This document shows positions 45,697-53,863 of a DNA stretch of 64,000 nt, piece after piece (the stretch's first letter is position 1; the number at the start of each line of letters is the position of its first letter). A program made the translations under genes and the position numbers. This stretch comes from Candidatus Eremiobacter antarcticus. Lineage in GTDB: Bacteria; Vulcanimicrobiota; Vulcanimicrobiia; Eremiobacterales; Eremiobacteraceae. The notes under the pieces were generated by a model that saw only the letters and a list, made by a program, of their open reading frames with translations, was not told the origin of the DNA and did no database searches. Location of the stretch: positions 62,001 to 126,000 of the forward strand of contig QHBK01000004.1 in NCBI GenBank assembly GCA_003244105.1. Direction: 5' to 3'.

Positions 45697-46911
45697 ATGA
45701 AAATCGCATTGTTCACCGAGGTCTATCGTCCCATCATCAACGGCGTTGTGACGTCGGTCGATTCGCTCGCCGAGCAGTTGCGCGTTCTCGGTCATGAAGT
45801 GTTCATGTTCGCGCCGCACATCCCCAACGGCGTGGAAAGCGCCGGACGCGTTTTCCGCATGCCGTCGCTGCCGCTGCCCACGCGCACGGAGTACCGTCTC
45901 ACGCTCCCGTTGGTCGCGCGGCGCAATAAGATCCGTTTCTTGAGCCAGTGTGACATCATCCATAGCCACTCGCTGTTCATCACGGGGTGGATGGCTTCGT
46001 ACTACGCACGACGACGCTTTCGCATCCCCTTTGTCTATACGTATCACACCTTGCTCGACAGCTACGCGCACTATTCGCCCTTAGGTCAGCATCTGACGTC
46101 ACAGCTGACTCGCGAGCTCACCAGGACCTATGCGAACGCGGCCGATGCTGTGATCGTCCCGACGAAGATGGTGGCTGCAGAGCTGCGGAAGCAAGGAGTG
46201 ACTGCGCCGCTGTCGGTGGTCCCCACCGGGATCGACATCGATGCATTCAGGCCCGACCCTGAGGCTCGCCGATCGGTGCGGCGACTATTGGAGATCGCGC
46301 CCGACGCGCCCGTGCTGCTGCTGGTCTCGCGGCTCGCCCAGGAGAAAAATGTGCCGCTGGCCCTTGAAGCGCTGAGCCGGCTGCACGAGCGGCTTCCCAA
46401 AGCGGTCCTCGTGCTGGTGGGCAGCGGTCCGCTCATGGGAGTGCTGAAAGAGCAAGTGAAGGCAAGCGGACTGGAAGACGCGGTGCGCTTCGCGGGCGTG
46501 GTCCCGCACCAAATGATCGCCTCGTTCTATGCCGCGGCGGACGTCTTCGTGTTTCCGTCGCTGACCGAAACGCAGGGCCTCGTGCTGGCGGAGGCCTTCG
46601 CGGCCGGCTTGCCCGCGGTCGCGCTCGACAGCCCGCAGACACGGGAAGTGTTCGGCACGCATCTTGCCGGGGAAATCGTGGCTGATGCCGGCGCGATGGC
46701 GGATGCCGCTTTTGAGTTGATCACCGTGCCGGTTCGCCGAGCGCTGGCAAAGGCGCACGCCAAGACGGCGGCGGCGGCCTTTGATTCTCGTGTGACGGCC
46801 GCCAAGATGCTTGCGATCTATGAAGCTGTTGTGTCCAATGCCGCTCGCAGCAGCGGGCAGTCAGAGTCCGCCGAGCCGCTTCACGAATCCAGGATGGAAA
46901 CGGTAATCTGA
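45697..46911 (+). CDS. Glycosyltransferase family 4 (diacylglycerol glucosyltransferase-like)
   Basis: The 404-residue GT-B enzyme has the N-terminal MKIALFTEVYRPIINGVVTSV pattern and an IPFVYTYHTLLDSY block seen in bacterial glycolipid synthases and phosphatidylinositol mannosyltransferases. The donor-site block FPSLTETQGLVLAEAFAAGLPAVALD holds the E-x7-E pair. Such enzymes add glucose or mannose to diacylglycerol at the inner membrane. It appears to be a single-gene unit. Confidence 0.88.
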   Translation: MKIALFTEVYRPIINGVVTSVDSLAEQLRVLGHEVFMFAPHIPNGVESAGRVFRMPSLPLPTRTEYRLTLPLVARRNKIRFLSQCDIIHSHSLFITGWMASYYARRRFRIPFVYTYHTLLDSYAHYSPLGQHLTSQLTRELTRTYANAADAVIVPTKMVAAELRKQGVTAPLSVVPTGIDIDAFRPDPEARRSVRRLLEIAPDAPVLLLVSRLAQEKNVPLALEALSRLHERLPKAVLVLVGSGPLMGVLKEQVKASGLEDAVRFAGVVPHQMIASFYAAADVFVFPSLTETQGLVLAEAFAAGLPAVALDSPQTREVFGTHLAGEIVADAGAMADAAFELITVPVRRALAKAHAKTAAAAFDSRVTAAKMLAIYEAVVSNAARSSGQSESAEPLHESRMETVI

Positions 46912-46981
46912 CCTAGCGCTGACCCCTCTATGTCCCTCCTTCCAGGACCATCGGCCAACCGAACTGAGGCCTTGGCTCGCC

Positions 46982-47010
46982 TTGACAATCGAACACATGT
47001 TCGATAAAAT
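46982..47010 (+). promoter_or_regulatory. Consensus sigma-70-like promoter for a leaderless gene
   Basis: A perfect TTGACA (46982-46987), a 17-base spacer and TAAAAT (47005-47010) lie just before the ATG at 47017. The start codon is only seven bases from the end of the -10, where transcription itself begins, and no ribosome binding site exists. Confidence 0.85.
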
Positions 47011-47016
47011 AGCAAC

Positions 47017-47523
47017 ATGATCAGCGTCACAAAGTCCGTCACCCCGCTCCACCGGCGAGAGGCTCAAGCCTATGTCGCCGCGGTGGAATGCGGGCAGAAT
47101 CGCGGGTTGGCCGGGGTGAAGCTGGTTGGCGAGGATGGCTCAACCGAGGAGCACTTCGTGCCCTTCGCAGTTACCGAATCGAGTGTCGGGCATGCGCGCA
47201 GACATTCATACGCCGGTCTGATCGCCGCACTCGACCGTCTGCGCGGGATGCGTCGTTCCCGGCTCCTCGTCATGACGGATGATCAACTCTTAGTCGAAGA
47301 GATCGAGCGGCGCTGTGAGCCGCCGCGGGAGCTGTACTTGCAGTACGTCATTCTGGGGTGCAAGCTCAACGAATTGTCGCGGGCTCGCGTCATCGCGGTG
47401 CCATCAGACATCCTCGAGAAGCTGCGCGCGAAAACCGCAAGTCTGGCTCAGGCTGTGTATCGGGGAGACAGCGGATCTTCAAGGAGAGAGTTGATGCCGC
47501 TGCCGTTGGCGCCAGCGATTTAA
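47017..47523 (+). CDS. RNase-H-like fold protein, probably inactive, unknown role
   Basis: The 168-residue protein resembles the RNase HI/RVT_3 fold: a helix SYAGLIAALDRLRGMRRSR (about 64-82) followed by a strand and the TDDQLLVEEIERR helix (87-99), then VIAVPSDILEKLRAKTASLAQAV. In active RNase HI the helix carries a catalytic Glu, and a first Asp precedes it. Here the helix has Ser/Tyr instead, and only Asp88/Asp89 resembles a ligand, so activity is doubtful. It has its own promoter, no leader and its own terminator. Confidence 0.6.
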   Translation: MISVTKSVTPLHRREAQAYVAAVECGQNRGLAGVKLVGEDGSTEEHFVPFAVTESSVGHARRHSYAGLIAALDRLRGMRRSRLLVMTDDQLLVEEIERRCEPPRELYLQYVILGCKLNELSRARVIAVPSDILEKLRAKTASLAQAVYRGDSGSSRRELMPLPLAPAI

Positions 47524-47536
47524 GAGCAAGAAGATG

Positions 47537-47568
47537 AAGGGGGCGGCATAAGTGCCGCCCCCTTTTTT
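47537..47568 (+). terminator. Perfect intrinsic terminator
   Basis: AAGGGGGCGGCA and TGCCGCCCCCTT form a perfect 12-base-pair stem with a TAAG loop, continued by four more T residues. It begins 14 bases after the stop of the RNase-H-like gene. On the minus strand it could also end the lipoprotein transcript, though with a poorer U-tract. Confidence 0.92.
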
Positions 47569-47601
47569 GTTGGGAACCCAGTCGCCCTTATGTCTGAGTG
47601 A

Positions 47602-48468
47602 CTACCGTTTCCGCTGACGGAAGGTGCCGGTCTGCGTGAAGTTCCCGTTGCCTCCGACTGTCAGGTCCGCCGATCCGTTGGCCCCGTTGAGCGTCGGGGT
47701 CTGCGTTGTGCTGATGGGAGCACCGGCTTCCAGCAGTGGATAGTCGGCTCCGATGACAAACGCAAAGTACGGACCGGCCGGCAACGTGCCCGATGGTATC
47801 GTCGCGGTATTGCTGTTCGTCTCTGCGGTTGCGACCTCAAACGGAGCGGTGGGGTCGGAGTTATCGAAGACCACGATCAGCGATTCCGTGACTCCCGCGG
47901 GCTGTGTGATCGTGAACGTTCCGCCGTTTGCGCCGTCGGAGACGTAGGATGGAGCCCCTTCAGGTCCCAGCACCGTCGGCGTTGCCGGCAGCGTTGCCGA
48001 TGCACCGTAGGTAGCCGTTGTGCCGTTCACCGGCACCCTCGCAGTAGCTGCGTAGGCGCCCGGCGTAGCCGGAGCTCCGGTCGGTATGAAGCCCGTTCCG
48101 AACCCCACGCCGTTGCCGTTCGGAGGGTACGCGGGCGGCAGTCCGACGATCAATCCGTTGGGGCCTTGCCCGTAACTGAACAATGTTCCCAAATCGGCCG
48201 TACCGCCGCCGGCGGGCAGCGCCAGTGTCGTGTCCCCCGGACTGATAAATGCGGAGTTGCCGAATTGGTTCCGGAAGCTCGCGACGACATTGAGTGAGAC
48301 GCCGGCCGTGCCGAACTGAGCGGTCGGATCGTTGAACGTTCCGACTGCAATGCGAAGCAAAGCGTTCGTCGTGAATTTCACGTCGCCCGGGTTATGGTTC
48401 GTCGTACAACCGGCGGCCGCAACCACACACAACAGCGCGAGCATTCCAGCGCGTAATCTGTGCATCAA
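47602..48468 (-). CDS. Lipoprotein of unknown function, partner of the TonB-dependent receptor
   Basis: The 288-residue protein has a lipoprotein signal peptide ending in AAAGC (Cys21). The mature part is rich in Gly, Thr, Asn and Pro with short repeated strand-and-turn segments and an immunoglobulin-like tail. AAAGGA lies upstream of the ATG. It follows the receptor gene on the same strand after a 76-base gap containing a hairpin. By analogy with Bacteroidetes-type receptor/lipoprotein pairs it may bind the transported ligand, but it has no SusD similarity that I can see. Confidence 0.65.
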   Translation of the reverse strand: MMHRLRAGMLALLCVVAAAGCTTNHNPGDVKFTTNALLRIAVGTFNDPTAQFGTAGVSLNVVASFRNQFGNSAFISPGDTTLALPAGGGTADLGTLFSYGQGPNGLIVGLPPAYPPNGNGVGFGTGFIPTGAPATPGAYAATARVPVNGTTATYGASATLPATPTVLGPEGAPSYVSDGANGGTFTITQPAGVTESLIVVFDNSDPTAPFEVATAETNSNTATIPSGTLPAGPYFAFVIGADYPLLEAGAPISTTQTPTLNGANGSADLTVGGNGNFTQTGTFRQRKR

Positions 48469-48498
48469 AGTCCTTTCTAAGTTTCAGCAGTGAGAGGA

Positions 48499-48538
48499 GT
48501 GTGTGAAGGGCGCCGGTTGATGCCGGCGCCCGCACACA
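48499..48538. repeat. Strong hairpin between the receptor and lipoprotein genes
   Basis: GGGCGCCGG (48508-48516) and CCGGCGCCC (48523-48531) form a perfect 9-base-pair stem, extended by GTGTGTG and CACAC flanks. There is no T-tract, so it is more likely an mRNA-stabilising or processing structure than a full terminator. It could set the ratio of receptor to lipoprotein. Confidence 0.6.
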
Positions 48539-48544
48539 AACGCG

Positions 48545-51500
48545 CTAGTATTTCGCGGTCAGGTAGAGCGTGTATTCCCGTGCCGGCCCTGTCGGCTCGT
48601 TTTCAAACGGGAACGGGCCGCGGTTGAACTGGTACGGTTCGTTGGCTGCCAAGAAGGCGTTCTTCTTACCGGACGTTGGTCCGAACCCGCCGAAGCCGTT
48701 GGGGCGGAAGCGCGAGTTGTTGCCCACAACCGCATTGGTGTAGTTGCCGAAGAGATTGGCGACCCGCAAGCCGACCTGCATGTTCTTCTGTCCGACGCCG
48801 ATGTCGTGCGCGAGAGTGATGTTGGCGAATAATCGCTGGGGACCGCGTATCGTACCAGGGTCGTTGCCGTCATTGGTGCCGCGCGAACCTGTGATATTCG
48901 GGTTGGTGAGGGTGCCGGGGTTGTTAGGATCGGTGAAGTAGTAGGCGCTGGTGAAGTGGTTGTTTCCGAGAGCGTCTTGCGCGAGATCCGTGTTGAGCAC
49001 TTCTTGCGGCTGCAGGCTGCCGTTCGTGCCGGTCGGCAGATACACGAACGTGTGCTTGCCGACGCCGTAGTGGTACCCCGATTCATATGGAAACTCGGAG
49101 AACACGTGCCAGCCGTTGCGCGCGTTGTAGTTGATGTTGAGCGTCGCCGTCACCGGCGCCAAGTAGCTCACGTGAAACAGGTGCCCGAGAGCCACCGCCG
49201 CCTCGTTGACCGATGGAAAAAAATCGCTGTCGTAATTGGCCAGCGTGTTGTCGTACGTGGCGTGGATGAACCCTGAAAATCCATACGTGGAGTTTTTGTC
49301 GAGCGCGAACTCCACGCCGGTGTTCTTGTTGATGCCTGCATTCGACTCGCGCGGCGAACCAAACACCGACGTGCCGTCGGGCAGATTGAACAGCAGCGGC
49401 GTACTGGCCACGACGTAGTCGACGCCCTTGCGATAGTACGGGCTGATCTTGAGCTGCAAGCCGTTGCCGAAGTCGTGCTCCCACGAGAAGTCGACGCTCG
49501 TCGCTCGCTGCGGCCGAACCGGCGTGAACTGAGCGAAGTTGTTGGTGTTCAGGTCCTCGATGATCTGCTGGTGCAGGTTGCTGATGGAGTTGCAGCCCGC
49601 ATTGCCGTTGGCGCGATCGACGCCGTTCACGCAGGTCGGGCTGTAGCCCGGCAGCGGAACGAAGCAACCGTTCGCAATCGTGCAGTTGGCAGCCGACGGT
49701 TCCACTGCGTACGTGTTTTCGATGTTCGACAGCGGCGTGAACTCGATGAACTTGCCGTAGGATGCCTTGAAGACATCCCTAGAGTTGGCTTGATACGACA
49801 AGGCGATCCGTGGGCTGATCTGTGAGGGCCGGGTCACATCGGTGCCGAGAGATTGACCCGCAACGTCGATGAAATTGCCGGCGGCGTCATTCGCGTAGAA
49901 TGTGTTCAGCTGGCTCGCGTTCTTGGGAAGCTCGAGAATCTCTTGGTCCCAGCGCACGCCCGCGGTCACCGTCCAGTGGCTATTAGGCTGCCAGCGGTCC
50001 CTGATCCACAGGTTGTTGCGATGGATGGTGTCGGTGATGTGGCTAGCGTTGTCCGGCAACTGTCTAAGAGGTACAGTCGCGGCGGGCAGCCCATAAAATG
50101 CAGCCACTTCATTGTAGAGCGGCTGCACGTACGTGAAGCCGGGAGGAGCATTAGTATTGAAATTGCTTGTGTCGCCTAGGTCGAAGCAAGCCTGGCCGCA
50201 TTCCAGCGGATCTGTGAACAAGGTCGTGCTGGGGAGGGCGATCGCGAAGTTCGGCTTCGTGAAGATCGTCTCGCCGCCCACGGTCAGCTCGTGCTGGCTG
50301 TTCAGCTGATTGCTGTAATCGAACGCCACCCCATGACTGTCGGACCGGTCGTATTCGTACTCATCCGCGAACGCGCCCAAGTCCCAGGGGTAGAGAAAGT
50401 TGACGTCTGTCTGCAGCCGGAAAGCCCGCAGCTCTCCAAAACTCGACGGACTGAACTGGTGTTTGAAGTTGATCTTTTGGACCTGGTGGTTCTCGTCTTC
50501 GTGGTCGGGGTATCCGGTGTTCTGGTTCAGCGCCGCTTGGCCGGGGAAAAGCGGCGCGAAATCGATCAAAGAGACCGCGGGGCTCGTGAAAAGGGTTCCA
50601 AGGCCGCCAACGATCTGCACGACCCCGTTGGCCGTCGCATATGGCGTGAGCGCCGGGTTTATAAAAAGCTCGGTGTTGAAGAGATTTGAGCCCGCGTCGG
50701 CATAGTATTGAAGCTCGTTTATGTTGCCCGGGCCCCAGTGGTAGAAGAGGTTGGCGACGGTATCGTCACCGGGCTCGTAGCTAGTCTGCCCCAGCAAGCG
50801 CGGATAGAACGTCTTATTGTCTCCGTAAATAGGCTCGGCGCGAATACCTTGATAGGAGACGTAGTAGCTGAAGCGATTGTCCGGCGTAGCGTTGCCATAA
50901 TCAAAGGCTAGGCGGTGGTCGAAATTGGGCGAGTTGACTCGGGCGGTGGCTTGTCCAGATCCGGGGAACGTGCCGCGCTTGGAGATGACGTTGACGACGC
51001 CGGAGTTGGTGTTGCCCTGGCTGACGTCGTAGCCTCCGGTGGAAAGCTGAAGACGGCCGACGCCGTTGAGCACCAAGCTGTTGATGAACTGGCCCGTGAC
51101 AGGCTCGGTTGCGTCGATGCCTTCGAGTTCGAAGCCCTCGTCATTTTCTGCGCCGCCGCGGATGATCGGGTAACCGCCGCTGTCCGTCGTGATGCCCGGC
51201 AGCGCGTTCAGCACCTGCGTTTCAGAAAGGTTCTGCGGCGTGCCGGTTATATTTTGTACGGACTGGGCATTGACGGTGTACTGGTTGACGGTCAGCGTGG
51301 GCTGGACCAAAGCGGTGGCGCCGCGGACTGGGATGCGGCCTAGCGTCTTGACGTCACTCTGCAACGTCAAGCTTTGGACGTAGGTTTGGTCCTGGTTGAT
51401 CGTGAGACCGGCGATGGATTGAGTCACATAGCCGGATCTGGAAAATGTCACGCTATACGTATCCGGCGGCAAGCCGGACACGGCGTAAAATCCGTTTGCT

Positions 51501-51694
51501 CCCGTTGACGTACTCGTCTGATATGAAGGCGCAACCACGGAGACTCTGACTCCGGCGATTGCGTGTCCGGCGCTGTCGGTGATCGTGCCGTTTATGCCGC
51601 CCGTCGTACCAGCCAGTGTCCCTGTTGCCTGGCTGAGCGTGACGAGCGCCAAAAAGGCCAACACCGAAAACAGCCGCAAAAGCGACTTAGGCAT
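48545..51694 (-). CDS. TonB-dependent receptor with CarboxypepD_reg domain
   Basis: The 1049-residue outer-membrane protein has a signal peptide (about 1-29) and a carboxypeptidase-regulatory-like beta-sandwich (GGINGTITDSAGHAIAG on, about 30-115). A plug domain follows (about 120-260, with PIIRGGAENDEGFELEGID), then a large beta-barrel ending in aromatic YTLYLTAKY. Such proteins import large ligands using TonB energy. The ATG at 51694 is preceded by GGAGGG; an upstream ATG at 51733 is in frame. The ligand is unknown. The Ton system at 59-64 kb could power it. Confidence 0.9.
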   Translation of the reverse strand: MPKSLLRLFSVLAFLALVTLSQATGTLAGTTGGINGTITDSAGHAIAGVRVSVVAPSYQTSTSTGANGFYAVSGLPPDTYSVTFSRSGYVTQSIAGLTINQDQTYVQSLTLQSDVKTLGRIPVRGATALVQPTLTVNQYTVNAQSVQNITGTPQNLSETQVLNALPGITTDSGGYPIIRGGAENDEGFELEGIDATEPVTGQFINSLVLNGVGRLQLSTGGYDVSQGNTNSGVVNVISKRGTFPGSGQATARVNSPNFDHRLAFDYGNATPDNRFSYYVSYQGIRAEPIYGDNKTFYPRLLGQTSYEPGDDTVANLFYHWGPGNINELQYYADAGSNLFNTELFINPALTPYATANGVVQIVGGLGTLFTSPAVSLIDFAPLFPGQAALNQNTGYPDHEDENHQVQKINFKHQFSPSSFGELRAFRLQTDVNFLYPWDLGAFADEYEYDRSDSHGVAFDYSNQLNSQHELTVGGETIFTKPNFAIALPSTTLFTDPLECGQACFDLGDTSNFNTNAPPGFTYVQPLYNEVAAFYGLPAATVPLRQLPDNASHITDTIHRNNLWIRDRWQPNSHWTVTAGVRWDQEILELPKNASQLNTFYANDAAGNFIDVAGQSLGTDVTRPSQISPRIALSYQANSRDVFKASYGKFIEFTPLSNIENTYAVEPSAANCTIANGCFVPLPGYSPTCVNGVDRANGNAGCNSISNLHQQIIEDLNTNNFAQFTPVRPQRATSVDFSWEHDFGNGLQLKISPYYRKGVDYVVASTPLLFNLPDGTSVFGSPRESNAGINKNTGVEFALDKNSTYGFSGFIHATYDNTLANYDSDFFPSVNEAAVALGHLFHVSYLAPVTATLNINYNARNGWHVFSEFPYESGYHYGVGKHTFVYLPTGTNGSLQPQEVLNTDLAQDALGNNHFTSAYYFTDPNNPGTLTNPNITGSRGTNDGNDPGTIRGPQRLFANITLAHDIGVGQKNMQVGLRVANLFGNYTNAVVGNNSRFRPNGFGGFGPTSGKKNAFLAANEPYQFNRGPFPFENEPTGPAREYTLYLTAKY

Positions 51695-51811
51695 ATGGTC
51701 CCTCCTAGGCCCTGTTGATGAAAGATGCGTCAAGCCAGTAGCGGCGTGAACGCGCGGTAAAGGGTTCCGTCAAGGCCGGGGCGTTCCTGTTTGGGCGCGT
51801 CGGATTTGAGT

Positions 51812-52840
51812 TTAGAGAGCCTCGAACGCCACGCCGTTTTTCGGCACCATTGTGGCACTAATAGGCGAAGGCTTGAAGGCCGGGCAGGGGCCGCCCGTGC
51901 ACGTGATCAGAGCTGTTACCGACGATCCGTCGGGCAACCTAAAGGAATATTGCCCCGATTCAATCGTCGCGAACGTGGCTGTTAGTTCGAACCAATTGCC
52001 GGCACCATCGGGCCCACCCCCCAAAAACTGCGCGCTTCCAGCCGCAGCAACCCAGTGTGAGCTGTCCCCCAGGTCCGACCCGGGGTTACCGCCGTGCCGA
52101 GGCCCGTGGGGAATATGAATTTTCGTAAAGCCGTGCCTGAATATGAAAAACGGTATGACCTGACGTGGCGGTGGGGTTGCTTGACCGGCCCGTGCAGGCG
52201 CGAGCACCGCAAGCGACGTCGGCGCCGCCCGAGACGCGAGATGGATGGTGAAATCCTCTCCCCGGACCCCACCGCTCTCTTGCGATCGCATATTTACGAC
52301 CACGACGCCGTTGCCCCCGATGAGATCACTGCGGCCGTAAAAGATTGACACGTCTTTCAGCTCGCTGCTGCCCACAACTGTGCCGCCTGATGCGCTCTGA
52401 CGTTGGGCCGAGAAGCTCGCGACGCCCGAAGCTGCTACATCCCGATTCAGGATCTGTAGTCCGGCCGCGTTCCACGCATACTCATAGCGCGTGACGCTTT
52501 CCGACGCCGACTCGAATCGATATGCTACGTATGCGTCGCCGCCGGCTGACAGCCGTCTGAAGAAGTCAACTTCAAGAGCGCCGGTGCTTCCGGAGTTCCC
52601 ATTGCCGAAGAGATCCGTGGCAGGGATGAAGACTGCCGTAGAACTGCGAGCTTCCTCTTGCAGACGTTCGCGCAAGTTGGCAGCGGTCCGGTTCATTCCC
52701 GCTCTGCCCGCATGAGCGGCTTCCAAACGCAACGTCTGCATGCAAGCGCCGCATGCTCCGAACAGGAGGATGAGGATGATGCTCACGCTGATCAGCAGCT
52801 CGGGCAGCGTGTAGCCGCGGCGCGGTCGATACATATTCAA
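51812..52840 (-). CDS. Prepilin-like protein with type IV pilin N-terminus
   Basis: The 342-residue protein has a class III prepilin signal: RRGYTLPELL with Glu at mature position 5, followed by a long hydrophobic helix (ISVSIILILLFGACGACM). The large C-terminal part is Gly/Ser-rich and of unknown fold. It is far bigger than a major pilin, so it may be a minor pilin or pseudopilin. pilT is in the window but 26 kb away. It is divergent from the DNA glycosylase gene. Confidence 0.75.
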   Translation of the reverse strand: MNMYRPRRGYTLPELLISVSIILILLFGACGACMQTLRLEAAHAGRAGMNRTAANLRERLQEEARSSTAVFIPATDLFGNGNSGSTGALEVDFFRRLSAGGDAYVAYRFESASESVTRYEYAWNAAGLQILNRDVAASGVASFSAQRQSASGGTVVGSSELKDVSIFYGRSDLIGGNGVVVVNMRSQESGGVRGEDFTIHLASRAAPTSLAVLAPARAGQATPPPRQVIPFFIFRHGFTKIHIPHGPRHGGNPGSDLGDSSHWVAAAGSAQFLGGGPDGAGNWFELTATFATIESGQYSFRLPDGSSVTALITCTGGPCPAFKPSPISATMVPKNGVAFEAL

Positions 52841-52948
52841 CGAAGCGTAACCTCAAGCTCGGATGCTGCCGCGACCAAACAGCATCAAGGTAAAGCGGGG
52901 ACGGACCTGCGATTACTGCATCATCACTCAATTCCATCCGGCGGTCAA

Positions 52949-53662
52949 GTGAAAACCGAGCCACGACCAACGCACGCGGTCCTTCAAAAGCGACGTAGCA
53001 CCTCTCGCGAGTCTGAATCGCTCGACAAGTTTTTCAACGGACCCACGATAGACGTCGCGAAACGCCTGATCGGCGCCACGCTATACCGGCGCGTGAGAGA
53101 GCCGGGCGCAAAAAAGGCGAAGCTGCTGACCGCGCGGATCGTGGAGACCGAGGCCTATCTTCCTTTGATAGACCCCTCTTGCCATGCATATCGAGGGCCG
53201 ACTGCACGCACCTCGACGCTGTTCGGGCGGCCGGGTTTCGCGTACGTCTACCTGATCTATGGGATGCACTATTGTTTGAACGTCACGACCGAGCCGCCAG
53301 GCATCGGAGCAGCAGTCCTCATCCGGTCGGCCGAACCGTTGGCCGCAATAGAAGCGATGCAAGGGCGCCGAGGGGAGCACGTTCCAATTGCCGCGCTGGC
53401 ATCGGGGCCGGGCAATCTTTGCCGAGCGATGTCGATCGGTCTTGAGTGTGACGGGGCTAACTTTCGTCAGGGGGATCTGATCATAACACCGGCCTCACAG
53501 GCCGAGGAAGAACAATGCAAACAACATTTGGGCGTGAGCGCGCGTATTGGGCTCAACGTGGCCGAACGCTGGCCGTTGCGCTTCTATGATGCGCGGAGCG
53601 CGAGCATCTCGCCGTTCCGCAAAAGCAGCCTCAGGGCGGTCAAACGAACCCGCAATCGTTGA
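52949..53662 (+). CDS. 3-methyladenine DNA glycosylase (AAG/MPG type)
   Basis: The enzyme flips out and removes alkylated bases such as 3-methyladenine. The 237-residue product has the AAG core: AKRLIGATLYRR, VETEAYLPLIDPSCHAYRG, TLFGRPGFAYVYLIYGMHYCLNVTTEPPG and ASGPGNLCRAM. No ATG lies near the domain start; the GTG at 52949 is the best candidate, with no good ribosome binding site. The frame is open far upstream but that part is not protein-like. It precedes rho in the same direction. Confidence 0.9.
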   Translation: MKTEPRPTHAVLQKRRSTSRESESLDKFFNGPTIDVAKRLIGATLYRRVREPGAKKAKLLTARIVETEAYLPLIDPSCHAYRGPTARTSTLFGRPGFAYVYLIYGMHYCLNVTTEPPGIGAAVLIRSAEPLAAIEAMQGRRGEHVPIAALASGPGNLCRAMSIGLECDGANFRQGDLIITPASQAEEEQCKQHLGVSARIGLNVAERWPLRFYDARSASISPFRKSSLRAVKRTRNR

Positions 53663-53688
53663 CGGCGCTCAAGTCCTTGTGATATAGT
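53659..53688 (+). promoter_or_regulatory. Sigma-70-like promoter upstream of rho
   Basis: TTGACG (53659-53664), an 18-base spacer and TATAGT (53683-53688) overlap the stop codon of the DNA glycosylase gene. Transcription would start near 53695, leaving a leader of about 170 bases before rho. Confidence 0.6.
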
Positions 53689-53863
53689 AGCACGAGCGAG
53701 CACTCTCAAGTGCCATTCGGGAGTCCGCTTCTTTCATAAGCCCCAAGCATACGGTAGCAACAACGACAATCTGTCGTGTCAGCGATCATTCGCCCCCTCC
53801 TTCATCACTCTTCGCAGCCCACGGCCTTCGCCGTATAATGCGCTGCTGCTTCATAGGCTAAAC
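53689..53863 (+). other. C-rich rho leader
   Basis: Over 53701-53833 I count 50 C and 25 G in 133 bases, with little structure beyond a small hairpin at about 53701-53714 (GCACTCTCAAGTGC). C-rich, G-poor RNA is what Rho binds, so this may be a Rho-utilisation region for autoregulation of rho. Confidence 0.45.
53811..53839 (+). promoter_or_regulatory. Second promoter close to rho
   Basis: A perfect TATAAT (53834-53839) is preceded by TTCGCA (53811-53816) at 17 bases. A transcript from here would start near 53846 and skip most of the C-rich leader. Confidence 0.5.

Noticed and set aside
48508-48531. Hairpin after the receptor gene as an intrinsic terminator
   Set aside because: No T-tract on the minus strand and the lipoprotein gene follows closely, so it is listed as a stem-loop only.
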